Source: Rhodoblastus acidophilus
GTDB taxonomy: Bacteria > Pseudomonadota > Alphaproteobacteria > Rhizobiales > Beijerinckiaceae
Length of the DNA: 64,000 bases
NCBI RefSeq assembly: GCF_900187365.1
Contig: NZ_FYDG01000011.1
Span: forward strand, 48,651-112,650
Direction: 5' to 3'
A program made the position numbers and the translations under genes. The notes beneath the pieces were generated by a model. It was not told where the DNA came from. It saw nothing but the letters and a program-made list of their open reading frames with translations, and ran no database searches. Below are positions 15,489 through 25,000 of this stretch, piece after piece (the stretch's first letter is position 1; each line of letters opens with the position of its first letter).

Positions 15489-17509
15489 GCCGGGTCGACC
15501 TTCAGCCGCGCGGCGGGAAAGCGCAGCAGGATTCGCGCGCCGCGCCGGCGCGTCGCCGGGCTTTGCGCCTCGATGGTTCCGCCCATGGCTTCCACCAATC
15601 CCTTGCAGATCGACAGGCCGAGGCCGGTGCCGGCCTTGCGCCCGTCGGGCCGCCCGCCGCGATAAAATTTCTCGAAGATGCGGGCGAGATCGGCCGGCTT
15701 CACGCCAGGACCGTCGTCGGTGACGCTGATGACCACGGTTTCGCTCCCGTCGCTCTGCTTCTCCCGCCGCGCGTGGATCGCGGCGTTTCCCGCATATTTA
15801 TGCGCGTTGTCGAGCAGGTTGAACAGCACCTGCTCCAGCATTTGCGCGTCGCCGCCAATAAAAGGAAGGTCTGGCGCCACGCTGGTCTCGATGGGGAAGC
15901 CGGGAAAGGTTTTTTGGATGCGCTCGGCGGCGGCGCGCACGCTTTCCGACGGCTCGATCAGGTCGCGCCGCAGTTTTAACGCGCCCGATTCAATCCGCGA
16001 CATGTCCAGCAGATTGGCGACGAAGCGCGACAGGCGCGCGGCCTCCTCCTCGATCGACGCCAGCAGGTCGTCGCGGTCCGTCTCCGGCATTTGCGCGCCG
16101 AGCTGCCGCAGCGTGGTCACCGCGCCGGTGATCGAGGACAGCGGCGTGCGCAAATCGTGCGACAGCGATGACAACAGCGTGGTGCGCAGCTTCTCGTTGT
16201 CTTCCAGCGCGGCGGCGCGCACCGCCTCGCCAATCAGCAGCGAACGGTCGATGGCCAGCGCCGTCTGTTCGAGCAGGGCGGCGAGTTCGCGCTCCTGCTC
16301 GGGCGCGAGCGGCGCGTCCGGCTGTTTCGGCGTGAAGCCGCACACGCCCACCGCGCCGCGCGGACTGAGCAGCGGGCGGAACTGCATGGCGAGATCGGGC
16401 AGGGTGTGCGTGCGCCAGCCCGAAACCTCCTGCTTGTCGAACGCCCATCGCGCCGCGCCGACTTCGCCCGCCGACAGCGCGCGGTCGGGCGGGCAGGCGA
16501 CGCGCAACTGGAGGTCGCCGTCCTGCGGCAACAGCAGCGCGACGGCGTCGCCCTGCGTGCGGCGCAGATGGGTCGCGGAGGCCTGGAGCACGTCGTCGAG
16601 CCGCGCGGCGCCGGCGAGCTTGCGCGAGAAATCGTAAAGCGCGGCGATGGCCTCGGCGCGCTGGCTCGCCGCCGTCGCCTGATCGTGGACGCGGCCCGCC
16701 AGCGAGCCCGTCAGCACCGCGACGATCAGGAACACCAGCAGGGACAAAACCTCCTGCGGCTCGGCGATGCTTAAGGTGTGGAGCGGCTGGATGAAGAAGA
16801 AATTATAGGCGAGCGCCGACAGCAACGACGCCGCCACCGCCGACCACGGGCCATAGGTCGCGGCGCAGCCGAGCACCGCCAGCAGGAACACCATCGACAG
16901 ATTGGGCAGGTCGAGCGCCAGCGTCAGCGCCTCGCCGACGCCCACCGCCAGCGCCACCCCGGCGAAGGCCGCCGCGATCCCGGTCCAGAGCCGGGCCGGG
17001 GGCGCCGGGATCGCCAGCGCGCGGCGGCGCGGCGGGGGCGCCGGCGCGTTGACCACATGCAGCGAAACGTCCGGCGCCCGTTCGGCCAGGGCGGCGACGA
17101 AACCCGCGCCGGTCAGCCGCCGCCATAGCGTTTGTCGCGGACGGCCCACGACGAACTGGGTGACGTTTTCGCGGCGGGCGAGCCGCAGGATTTCGCCGAC
17201 CGTGTCGACCGCGATCAGCCGCCGCGTTTCCGCGCCGAGCCGCTCGGCCAGATGCAGGGCGGAGTCGAGCCGCTTCAGCCGGACGGGGTCGGTCTCCTCG
17301 CGGCCGGGGCGTTCGGCGTGGACGACGATCCACGCCGCGTTGAGCCGCGTGGCGAGACGACCGGCGGCGCGGATCACGATCTCGGCGCCCGCGTCGGCGC
17401 CGACGCACGCCAGCAGGCGGTCGGAAACCTCCCATGGCGCCTCGATGGCGTTTTGGCGCGGCGTATCGGCCATCGGGTCGTCGATCCCGTCTTTGGCGGT
17501 TGCGGTCAT
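15485..17509 (-). CDS. kdpD: KdpD-like histidine kinase lacking the N-terminal KdpD sensor domain
   Basis: At 674 residues this is about 220 shorter than classical KdpD. It begins directly with the universal-stress-like domain (about 26-155), then four membrane helices of the DUF4118 type (about 175-275) and a GAF-like region (about 290-420). The kinase has His451 in SSLSHDLRTPLSS and an HATPase with GTGLGLSICKGLVEAMGG. The N-terminal KdpD domain with its P-loop, which binds nucleotide and c-di-AMP in other bacteria, is absent. The bases upstream do not encode it, so the loss is real rather than a mis-called start. It is translationally coupled to kdpE. The probable input is K+ or osmotic state. 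Confidence 0.88.
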   Translation of the reverse strand: MTATAKDGIDDPMADTPRQNAIEAPWEVSDRLLACVGADAGAEIVIRAAGRLATRLNAAWIVVHAERPGREETDPVRLKRLDSALHLAERLGAETRRLIAVDTVGEILRLARRENVTQFVVGRPRQTLWRRLTGAGFVAALAERAPDVSLHVVNAPAPPPRRRALAIPAPPARLWTGIAAAFAGVALAVGVGEALTLALDLPNLSMVFLLAVLGCAATYGPWSAVAASLLSALAYNFFFIQPLHTLSIAEPQEVLSLLVFLIVAVLTGSLAGRVHDQATAASQRAEAIAALYDFSRKLAGAARLDDVLQASATHLRRTQGDAVALLLPQDGDLQLRVACPPDRALSAGEVGAARWAFDKQEVSGWRTHTLPDLAMQFRPLLSPRGAVGVCGFTPKQPDAPLAPEQERELAALLEQTALAIDRSLLIGEAVRAAALEDNEKLRTTLLSSLSHDLRTPLSSITGAVTTLRQLGAQMPETDRDDLLASIEEEAARLSRFVANLLDMSRIESGALKLRRDLIEPSESVRAAAERIQKTFPGFPIETSVAPDLPFIGGDAQMLEQVLFNLLDNAHKYAGNAAIHARREKQSDGSETVVISVTDDGPGVKPADLARIFEKFYRGGRPDGRKAGTGLGLSICKGLVEAMGGTIEAQSPATRRRGARILLRFPAARLKVDPA

Positions 17510-17519
17510 GCCCCATGTT

Positions 17520-17554
17520 AAAGCGTTTTCGAGCGAAGTGGATTCCGGTTTGCG
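17520..17554. repeat. rhizobial dispersed intergenic repeat fragment
   Basis: The stretch AAAGCGTTTTCGAGCGAAG followed by TGGATTCCGGTTTGCG looks like a short element I recall as common between genes in Rhizobiales genomes. Only one copy was noticed in this window. Its function is unknown. The recognition is from memory and would need a genome-wide search. Confidence 0.45.
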
Positions 17555-17692
17555 CCGCCATCCCCGCGCGCGGAAAGGCGGCGTCGATCCCGCCGCGTCG
17601 ATTCACATCGTATGCTTAAATTATAGGCAATTGTTGCCGAAAACATCATCAGCGCCCGACTAGGCATTTGGGGTTTGTCGCCGTAACCTATG

Positions 17693-17815
17693 AGGAGAGT
17701 TGGCGGCTAGGGTTCCGGTCTTTTTAAGAGACGCTGGTCCGAGAGTCGCCGCCCGAAGGGAGACATCCTTCGGAGCCACGGCGGGACAAAAACCCGGGAG
17801 ACCTCGTAAAGCCAA
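17693..17815 (+). ncRNA. guanidine-I (ykkC) riboswitch aptamer
   Basis: The conserved blocks of the ykkC class are present in order: GGCTAGGGTTCCGG, CTGGTCCGAGAG, a variable hairpin (CCGAAGG/CCTTCGG), then ACGGCGGGACAAAAACCCGGGAG. The outer stem can form from TTGGC (17700-17704) with GCCAA (17811-17815). Guanidine-I riboswitches sense free guanidinium and turn on exporters or guanidine-degrading carboxylase operons. This one lies 75-200 bases before an ABC importer, DUF1989 and carboxylase operon, exactly the expected context. Confidence 0.93.
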
Positions 17816-17889
17816 GGGATTGGCGGTACGATGGTTTCTGCCGATCCCTCATCATGTCAAAATCTGTTCGTCAGATTCGAGGGATCATC
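17811..17889 (+). promoter_or_regulatory. expression platform: alternative hairpins that hide or free the Shine-Dalgarno
   Basis: GATCCCTC (17843-17850) pairs perfectly with GAGGGATC (17879-17886), which contains the Shine-Dalgarno of the next gene. An inner stem AATCTG/CAGATT (17861-17866 with 17872-17877) supports this fold. The same GATCCCT can instead pair with AGGGAT inside AGGGATTGGC (17815-17824 with 17840-17849). GCCAA (17811-17815) can pair either with the aptamer's 5' TTGGC or with the TTGGC at 17820-17824. Ligand-closed aptamer would thus favour the fold that frees the ribosome site: a translational ON switch. This is base-pairing inference, not a measured fold. Confidence 0.65.
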
Positions 17890-18951
17890 ATGCGCAAGAC
17901 CTTCCTCCGCACCCTTCTGCTCGCCGGTTCGGCGCTCGCCCTGAGCCTCGGCGGCGTCCAGGCCGAACCCAAGAAAAGCTTCAAGGTCGCGTGGTCGATC
18001 TATGTCGGCTGGATGCCCTGGGGCTATGCCGCCGACGCCGGCATCGTCAAGAAATGGGCCGACAAATACGGCATCGCCATCGAGGTGAAGCAGTTCAACG
18101 ACTATGTCGAGTCGATCAATCAATACACCGCCGGCGCCTATGACGCCGTGACCATCACCAATATGGACACGCTGTCCACCCCCTCCGCCGGCGGGGTGGA
18201 TTCGACCGCCGTCATCGTCGGCGACTTCTCCAACGGCAACGATGCGGTGATCCTGAAGGGCAAGGACAAGCTCGCCGCCATCAAGGGCCAGAAGGTCAAT
18301 CTGGTCGAGTTTTCCGTGTCGCATTACCTGCTCGCCCGCGCGCTCGAAAGCGTGAAAATGAGCGAGAAGGATGTGAAGGTGGTCAACACCTCCGACGCCG
18401 ACATGGCGGCCGCCTACAAGACGTCCGATGTCACCGCCGTCGTCACCTGGAACCCGATCGTGTCGGAAGTCCTGGGCGACAAGGACGCGAAAAAAGTGTT
18501 CGATTCCTCGCAGATCCCCGGCGAGATCATGGATCTGATGGTCGCCAACACCCAGGTGGTCAAGGACAATCCCAATTTCGCCAAGGCGCTGGCCGGCATC
18601 TGGTACGAGACGATGGACAAGATGGCCGGCGCCGACGGCAAAGCCGCCAAGGAGGCCATGGCCAAGGCCTCGGGAACCGATCTCGCGGGCTTCGAAAGCC
18701 AGCTCGCCTCGACCAAATTGTTCGCCAAGCCGGCCGACGCCGTCGCCTTCGCCGAGAGCAAGGATGTCGGCGCGACGATGAACCACGTGCGCAGCTTCCT
18801 GTTCGACAAGGCGCTGCTCGGCAAGGACGCCAAAAGCGCCGACGCCGTGGGCATCGAACTGGCCGACAAGAAAGTTCTGGGCGACGCGAAAAACGTCAAG
18901 TTCCGCTTCGACGCCAGCTTCATGAAGCTGGCCGCCCAGGGCAAGCTGTAA
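17890..18951 (+). CDS. guanidine/urea-type ABC transporter substrate-binding protein
   Basis: The 353-residue periplasmic protein has a clear signal peptide (MRKTFLRTLLLAGSALALSL, cleavage near residue 25 after VQA). The mature part resembles NitT/TauT solute receptors (SIYVGWMPWGYAADAGIVKKW, NQYTAGAYDAVTITNMDT). This family is regularly linked to urea-carboxylase-type operons. ATG 17890 was chosen over an upstream ATG at 17854 because GAGGGA lies six to seven bases before it and the signal peptide starts there. It is the first gene behind the guanidine riboswitch, so guanidine or a guanidino compound is the inferred ligand. Confidence 0.88.
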   Translation: MRKTFLRTLLLAGSALALSLGGVQAEPKKSFKVAWSIYVGWMPWGYAADAGIVKKWADKYGIAIEVKQFNDYVESINQYTAGAYDAVTITNMDTLSTPSAGGVDSTAVIVGDFSNGNDAVILKGKDKLAAIKGQKVNLVEFSVSHYLLARALESVKMSEKDVKVVNTSDADMAAAYKTSDVTAVVTWNPIVSEVLGDKDAKKVFDSSQIPGEIMDLMVANTQVVKDNPNFAKALAGIWYETMDKMAGADGKAAKEAMAKASGTDLAGFESQLASTKLFAKPADAVAFAESKDVGATMNHVRSFLFDKALLGKDAKSADAVGIELADKKVLGDAKNVKFRFDASFMKLAAQGKL

Positions 18952-18983
18952 GAATTTCGGCCGCCGTCGACAGGACCTGACCC

Positions 18984-19802
18984 ATGCGTCTGTTGAATCG
19001 AAAACCCACCCGAGGGCAGGAGTTGGCGTTGATCGCCTTGCCGTTCCTGTTGACGGCGGCCGTCTATCTGGTTTTTTCCGCGCTGCGGCTTGCGGACAAT
19101 CCCAACGACAAGCTGCTGCCCTCGCCCGCCGCCATGGTGGAGGCCGTGCGCACGCTGGCGTTTCACGCCGATCCGCGCACGGGCGCCTATATTTTCTGGG
19201 TCGACACGTTCGCCAGCCTGCAACGGCTGTTCGTCGCGCTCGGCCTCGCCACGGGCCTCGCCCTGGTGATCGGCCTCGCCATCGGCGTGCTGCCGGTCAT
19301 GCGCGCGCTGCTCCACGATTTCGTCGCGGTGGTGTCGATGGCGCCGCCGCTGGCCTTGCTGCCGATCCTGTTCATCGCGCTCGGCCTCGGCGAGGCGTCC
19401 AAGATTGCGCTGATCGTGATCGGCTGCGCCCCGGTGATGATCCGCGACCTCGCTCTGCGGGTCGATGAATTGCCGCGCGAGCAATTCCTGAAAGCGCAGA
19501 CGCTGGGCGCCAGCACATGGCAGATCGTGCTGCGCGTGGCCTTGCCGCAAATGCTGCCGCGCCTGATCGACTCGCTGCGGCTGTCGCTGGGCCCGGCCTG
19601 GCTGTTCCTGATCGCGGCCGAGGCCATCGCCTCGGATTCCGGCCTCGGCTATCGCATCTTCCTGGTGCGGCGCTATCTCGCCATGGACACGATCCTGCCC
19701 TATGTCGCGTGGATCACGCTGCTGGCCTTCGTCTCCGACGCCGCGCTGCGCTTTGTGCAGGCGCGCGCCTTCCCCTGGTTCGCTGCGGCGAGGGCGTCAT
19801 GA
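18984..19802 (+). CDS. ABC transporter permease (NitT/TauT type)
   Basis: The 272-residue inner-membrane protein has about six helices and the permease coupling loop EQFLKAQTLGASTWQIVLRVALPQMLPRLIDSLR, containing the EAA-like motif. It starts 32 bases after the binding-protein gene, and its stop overlaps the ATPase ATG. It should form the channel of the importer encoded at 17890-20545. Confidence 0.9.
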   Translation: MRLLNRKPTRGQELALIALPFLLTAAVYLVFSALRLADNPNDKLLPSPAAMVEAVRTLAFHADPRTGAYIFWVDTFASLQRLFVALGLATGLALVIGLAIGVLPVMRALLHDFVAVVSMAPPLALLPILFIALGLGEASKIALIVIGCAPVMIRDLALRVDELPREQFLKAQTLGASTWQIVLRVALPQMLPRLIDSLRLSLGPAWLFLIAAEAIASDSGLGYRIFLVRRYLAMDTILPYVAWITLLAFVSDAALRFVQARAFPWFAAARAS

Positions 19803-20545
19803 GCGCGATCAAGGTCGAAAAGGTCTGGAAGGAAATCGGCGACCAGATCGTGCTGGAGAACATCAGCTTCGAACTCGCCTCGCGCGAATTCCTGATGCTG
19901 GTCGGCCCTTCGGGCTGCGGCAAGACCACGTTTCTGCGCATGTTGCTCGGCGAGACCGCGCCGACGCGCGGACGCATCCTGCTCGACGGCGAACCGCTGC
20001 CCGCCGAACCCGACAGCCGCCGCGGCATTGTGTTTCAGCGTTATTCGGTGTTCCCGCATCTGACCGCGCTCGGCAATGTGATGCTGGGCGCCGAATTGCG
20101 CGAGGCGCCGCTGCTCGGAAAAATTTTCGGCGCGCGCCGCAAGGTTCTGCAGGAGGAGGCGCGGGCTCTGCTGGCGGAGGTCGGCCTCGATCACGCCGAA
20201 AACAAATATCCGGCGGAAATGTCCGGCGGGATGCAGCAGCGGCTGGCGCTGGCGCAGGCGCTGATGCGCCGCCCGAAAGTGCTGCTGCTCGACGAGCCGT
20301 TTGGCGCGCTCGATCCCGGCATACGCGGCGACATTCAGGCGCTGATGCAGAAAATCTGGAACGAGAGTCCGCTGACCGTGGTGATGGTCACGCACGACTT
20401 ATCGGAAGCGTTTCGGCTGGGCACGCGCATCCTCGCCTTCGAGCGTCGGCGCGACCGCCCGGAAGAAAAGACGCGTTACGGCGCCACGCTCGCGCAGGAC
20501 ATTCCGATCTGGCCGCGCCGCATCGCCGGAGCCCTGAAGATTTGA
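19799..20545 (+). CDS. ABC transporter ATP-binding protein (NitT/TauT type)
   Basis: The 248-residue ATPase shows Walker A GPSGCGKTT, Q-loop VFQRYSVFPHLTAL, signature MSGGMQQRLALAQ, Walker B VLLLDEPFGALD and switch His in VMVTHDLSEAF. It energises the importer with the preceding permease. ATG overlaps the permease TGA. The C-terminus ends shortly after the ATPase core, without a regulatory domain. Confidence 0.92.
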   Translation: MSAIKVEKVWKEIGDQIVLENISFELASREFLMLVGPSGCGKTTFLRMLLGETAPTRGRILLDGEPLPAEPDSRRGIVFQRYSVFPHLTALGNVMLGAELREAPLLGKIFGARRKVLQEEARALLAEVGLDHAENKYPAEMSGGMQQRLALAQALMRRPKVLLLDEPFGALDPGIRGDIQALMQKIWNESPLTVVMVTHDLSEAFRLGTRILAFERRRDRPEEKTRYGATLAQDIPIWPRRIAGALKI

Positions 20546-20554
20546 AACCGCCCC

Positions 20555-20600
20555 GGCCGGGACGACCCGGCCACATCGGGGGCAAGCCGGGACGGCCCGG
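20555..20600 (+). other. paired GC hairpins inside the guanidine operon
   Basis: Two perfect stems follow each other in the 75-base gap: GGCCGGG/CCCGGCC (20555-20561 with 20566-20572) and CCGGG/CCCGG (20587-20591 with 20596-20600), the latter followed by AATTTT. They separate the transporter genes from the catabolic genes. They may attenuate or process the transcript so that the two halves are made in different amounts. Confidence 0.4.
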
Positions 20601-20620
20601 AATTTTGGACCGAGGCAGCC

Positions 20621-21421
20621 ATGAGTCTGACCGAAGCGCAACAGGCGGAAATCGCCGTCAATCGCGCCAATTACGAAAAGCTGAAAAGCGCGGGGCAGGA
20701 GGCGCGCGCCCTGCCGCCGCTGACGCCGAAGGATGGCGCGGCGCTTTCGCCAGAGCATGCGCTGGCGCGCGAAACCATTCCCGGCGGCTGGTACTGGTAC
20801 GGCAAGGTTTTGAGCGGCGAGACCTTGCGTCTCATCAATTCCGAGGGTCGCTCGTCGGCCTCGATCCTCGCCTGGAACGCGCAGGACGTGTCCGAGCGCA
20901 TCAACCACGCCGATACGGTGAAGGTGCAGTGGAGCGCCGCGCTGCAAAAGGGCCGCGTGATCCTGTCCGACATGGGCAAGGTCGTTTTCTCCATCACCGA
21001 GGATACGTCGGGCGCGCATGACGCGCTGGTGGGCGGCTCCACCGCCGCGAGCAATGCGAAAAAATACGGCGGCGACTTTCGCAACACCCGCGACAATTTC
21101 ATCCTGGCCGCGGCCAAGCTCGGCTTGTCGCGCGCCGACATTCCGCTGCCCGTCACGTTTTTTGCGCCGGTCGAAACCGACGCCGACGGCGTGTTCGTGT
21201 GGAACGAAGCCAAGCGGGCGAACAACGATCTCGTCGATTTGCGCGCGGAGCAGGATCTGCTCGTCGCCATCTCCAATTGCCCGCATCCATTCGATCCCGC
21301 CCCGGATTACGCGCCGGGTCCGCTGCGCCTGATCATTTCGCGGCAGCCAATCGCCGCCGACGATTTCTGTCGCAGCGGCAGTGCGGAAAGCATCCGCGCC
21401 TTCGAAAACACGTTTGCTTGA
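20621..21421 (+). CDS. DUF1989 urea-carboxylase-associated protein, probable carboxyguanidine deiminase subunit
   Basis: The 266 residues contain the DUF1989 core (GGWYWYGKVLSGETLRLINSEGRSSASILAW, DTSGAHDALVGGS, NCPHPFDP). Proteins of this pair were first called urea-carboxylase-associated proteins and were later shown to form the carboxyguanidine deiminase CgdAB, which hydrolyses carboxyguanidine to allophanate and ammonia. It lies between the importer and its partner at 21433 and is followed by carboxylase and hydrolase, the known order. Which of the two is CgdA or CgdB was not resolved. Confidence 0.88.
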   Translation: MSLTEAQQAEIAVNRANYEKLKSAGQEARALPPLTPKDGAALSPEHALARETIPGGWYWYGKVLSGETLRLINSEGRSSASILAWNAQDVSERINHADTVKVQWSAALQKGRVILSDMGKVVFSITEDTSGAHDALVGGSTAASNAKKYGGDFRNTRDNFILAAAKLGLSRADIPLPVTFFAPVETDADGVFVWNEAKRANNDLVDLRAEQDLLVAISNCPHPFDPAPDYAPGPLRLIISRQPIAADDFCRSGSAESIRAFENTFA

Positions 21422-21432
21422 GGGAGGCCATC

Positions 21433-22086
21433 ATGAGCAAGATCATCTGCGCCCCCTCCAAGCTCGACCCCGCTAAGGCGGCGCAAACATTTCATATCCC
21501 TGCGAAAAAGCCGTGGTCGGCTTTGGTTCGCAAAGGCCAGACTCTGCGCATCGTCGATTGCTGCGGCCAGCAGGCGGTGGACACGTTGTTTTACAACGCC
21601 GCCGATTATTCCGAACGCTATTCCGTTAACGATACGTTGCGCGAGCAGGGTTCGGCCTATGTGGTGATGGGCACGAAACTCGTCTCCAACGAGGGCCGCG
21701 TGATGGCGTGCATTGTCGCCAACACCGGCGGCGCGCATGACACTTCGGCGGGGGCGTGCTCCTGCGAGAGCAACACGGTGCGCTTCGGCCATCACGTCAA
21801 ATACCAGCACGCCTGCCGCGAGAATTTCGTGCTGGAGGTCAGTAAATACGGCATGACCAAGCGCGACATTGCGCCCAACATCAATTTCTTCATGAACGTG
21901 CCGGTCGAACCGGACGGCAAGCTCGCCATCGTCGATGGCGAATCCAAGCCCGGCGACTATGTCGAACTGGTCGCCGAAATGGACATTCTGTGCGTGATCT
22001 CCAATTGCCCGCAGATCAACAATCCCTGCAACGGCTTTATTCCGACGCCGGTGCAGGCTCTGATCTGGGACGCGCCGGAGGCATAG
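21433..22086 (+). CDS. DUF1989 urea-carboxylase-associated protein, probable second carboxyguanidine deiminase subunit
   Basis: The 217-residue partner protein shares the DUF1989 fold (GQTLRIVDCCGQQAVDTLFYNA, YVVMGTKLVSNEGRVMACIV, NCPQINNPCNGF). It is cysteine-rich around residues 40 and 110 (GACSCESNTVRFG), the region likely to hold the metal and active site. The ATG at 21433 has AGGGAGG upstream and follows the first subunit by 11 bases. With its partner it should convert carboxyguanidine, made by the next enzyme, to allophanate. Confidence 0.88.
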   Translation: MSKIICAPSKLDPAKAAQTFHIPAKKPWSALVRKGQTLRIVDCCGQQAVDTLFYNAADYSERYSVNDTLREQGSAYVVMGTKLVSNEGRVMACIVANTGGAHDTSAGACSCESNTVRFGHHVKYQHACRENFVLEVSKYGMTKRDIAPNINFFMNVPVEPDGKLAIVDGESKPGDYVELVAEMDILCVISNCPQINNPCNGFIPTPVQALIWDAPEA

Positions 22087-25000
22087 ATGTTCACGAAAAT
22101 CCTGATTGCCAACCGGGGCGAGATCGTCTGCCGGATCGGGCGAACCTGTCGCAAAATGGGGATTTCCAGCGTCGCCGTCTATTCCGACGCCGACCGTTTC
22201 GCGCGCCCCGTGCGCGACGCCGACGAGGCTGTCCGCCTCGGCCCGGCGCCGGCGGCCGAAAGCTATTTGCAGGCGGAGAAAATCATCGCCGCCTGCAAGC
22301 AAGTTGGCGCGCAGGCGGTGCATCCCGGTTATGGATTCCTGTCCGAAAACGTCGGTTTCGCGGAGAGGCTGGCGGCGGAGGGAATCGCCTTCATCGGCCC
22401 GCGTCCCGAGCATTTGCGCGCCTTTGGCTTGAAGCACACGGCGCGCGAAATCGCCGAAAAGGCGGGCGCGCCGCTGCTGCCGGGAACGGGCGTTCTCGAC
22501 GACGTCGAACAGGCTTTGGCGGCGGCGGAAACCATCGGCTATCCCGTCATGCTGAAAAGCACGGCGGGCGGCGGCGGCATCGGCATGCAGCTTTGCGAAG
22601 GGCCGGAGTCGCTGCGCGAAAAATTCGACAGCGTGCGCCGCACGGCGCAGGCCGGATTTGGCGATGCGCGGCTGTTCCTGGAGCGCTTCGTCGCGCGCGC
22701 GCGTCATGTCGAAGTGCAGATTTTTGGCGACGGCAAGGGCCGCGTGGTGGCGCTGGGCGAGCGCGATTGCTCGCTGCAACGCCGCAACCAGAAGGTGATC
22801 GAGGAGACGCCGGCGCCCGGCCTGTCCGACGCTTTGCGGGCCGAGTTGCGGGAGGCCGCCTGCGCGCTGGGTCGAGCGGTCAATTACGAATCCGCCGGCA
22901 CCGTCGAATTCATCTACGATGTCGCGCGCGAAAAATTCTATTTCCTCGAAGTCAACACGCGCTTGCAGGTCGAGCATCCCGTGACGGAAGCCGTGTTCGG
23001 CGTCGATCTGGTGGAATGGATGATCCGTCAGGCTGCGGGCGAGGACGTGCTCACCGGCTTTGAACCGAAGCCGCGCGGCGCGGCGATGGAGGCGCGGCTT
23101 TACGCCGAAAATCCCGCGCAAAAATTCCGGCCGAGCGCCGGCCTGCTGACCGAAGTCGTTTTTCCGCAAGACGCGCGCATCGACGGCTGGATCGAAACCG
23201 GCGCCGAGGTCACCGCGAACTACGATCCGATGCTGGCGAAGATCATCGTCCATGGCGAGACGCGCGCCGACGCGCTCACAAAATTGCGCGCCGCCCTCGA
23301 CGCCACGCGCGTCGCCGGCATCGAAACCAATCTGGCTTATCTGCGCGCCGTCGCCGCCTCCGACATTTTCGCGCGCGGCGAGGTCGCCACCAACGTGCTG
23401 CCGCATTTCGCCTTCGCGCCTGACACCCTCGACGTGCTCAGCCCCGGCGCGCAATCGACGATCCAGGAGCTTCCGGGGCGCCTGGGCCTGTGGGACGTCG
23501 GCGTGCCGCCGAGCGGCCCGATGGACGAAAAAAGTTTCAGACTCGCCAACCGCATCGTCGGCAATGCCGAGACGACCACCGCGCTGGAAATGACCGCGCG
23601 CGGCGCCACGCTGCGCTTCAATTCGGATGTGATTTTCGCGCTGGCCGGGGCGCGGATGAAGGCGACGCTCGACGGCGCCGACATCGCCAACAACATTCCG
23701 CATCAGGCCAGAGCCGGGCAGGTGTTGGCGCTCGGCGCGGTGGAAGGGCCGGGGCTGCGCACCTATCTCGCGCTGCGCGGCGGTTTTAACGCGCCGGAGT
23801 TTTTGGGCTCGCGCGCCACCTTCACGCTGGGCGGTTTCGGCGGCCATGCGGTGGGGGCGCTAAAAGCCGGCGACGTGCTGCATTTCGGCGACGCCCCCCC
23901 CGTCAGCGAACCCCGGCCGGCGCAAGACGACGAACTGCCGCCGCTGACGCGCGACTGGCGCCTGTCGGTGATTTACGGCCCGCATGGCGCGCCGGATTTC
24001 TTCCTTGAGGACGACATCGCAACGCTGTTCGCCGCCGAATATGAGGTGCATTTCAACTCCGCCCGCACCGGCGTTCGGCTCACCGGCCCCAAGCCGAACT
24101 GGGCGCGCGCGGACGGCGGCGAAGCCGGACTGCATCCCTCCAACATTCACGACAACGCCTATGCCATCGGCGCGGTGGATTTCACCGGCGACATGCCGAT
24201 CCTGCTCGGTCCCGATGGCCCCAGCCTCGGCGGCTTCGTCTGCCCCGCCGTGACCGCGCGCGAGGATTTGTGGAAGCTCGGCCAGCTCAAGCCCGGCGAC
24301 AAGCTGAAGTTCGTTCCGGTGGCGCGGCCAAACGATCCGGTCGCCGGCCCCACTGTGAAAGCCGCCTCGGGCTCGGCCATACTCGGCAAGGTCGAGGGGG
24401 AAATCCCCGCCGTCTATCGCCGCGCCGGCGACGACAATCTGCTCATTGAATATGGCCCGATGGCGCTCGACATCGGCCTGCGCATGCGGGTGCATCTGCT
24501 GGCGCAAAAGGTGCGGGAGGCGAGACTTCCCGGCCTGATCGACATGACGCCGGGCATACGCTCGCTTCAGGCGCATTACGACAGTTCCGTGCTGTCGCGC
24601 GGAAAGCTGCTGGACGCGTTGCGCGCGATCGAGGCCGACATGCCCTCGACCGAGGCGATGAAAGTGCCGAGCCGCATCGTGCATCTGCCGCTGTCTTGGA
24701 ACGATCCGCAGGCGCAGCTCGCCATGCGCAAATATCAGGAGCTGGTGCGCCCCAATGCGCCCTGGTGCCCCGACAATATCGAGTTCATTCGCCGCATCAA
24801 CGGCCTCGACGATGTGGCGTCGGTGCAGAACATCATCTTCGACGCCAACTATCTCGTGCTCGGCCTCGGCGACGTCTATCTCGGCGCCCCCGTCGCGACG
24901 CCGGTCGATCCGCGTCATCGCCTCGTCACCACCAAATACAATCCGGCGCGCACCTGGACGCCGGAAAATGCGGTGGGCATCGGCGGCGCCTATATGTGCG

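Noticed and set aside
17510..17692. Possible missing N-terminal domain of KdpD or a small gene upstream
   Set aside because: No reading frame there carries the KdpD P-loop domain; the stretch holds a repeat fragment and promoter DNA for the guanidine operon.
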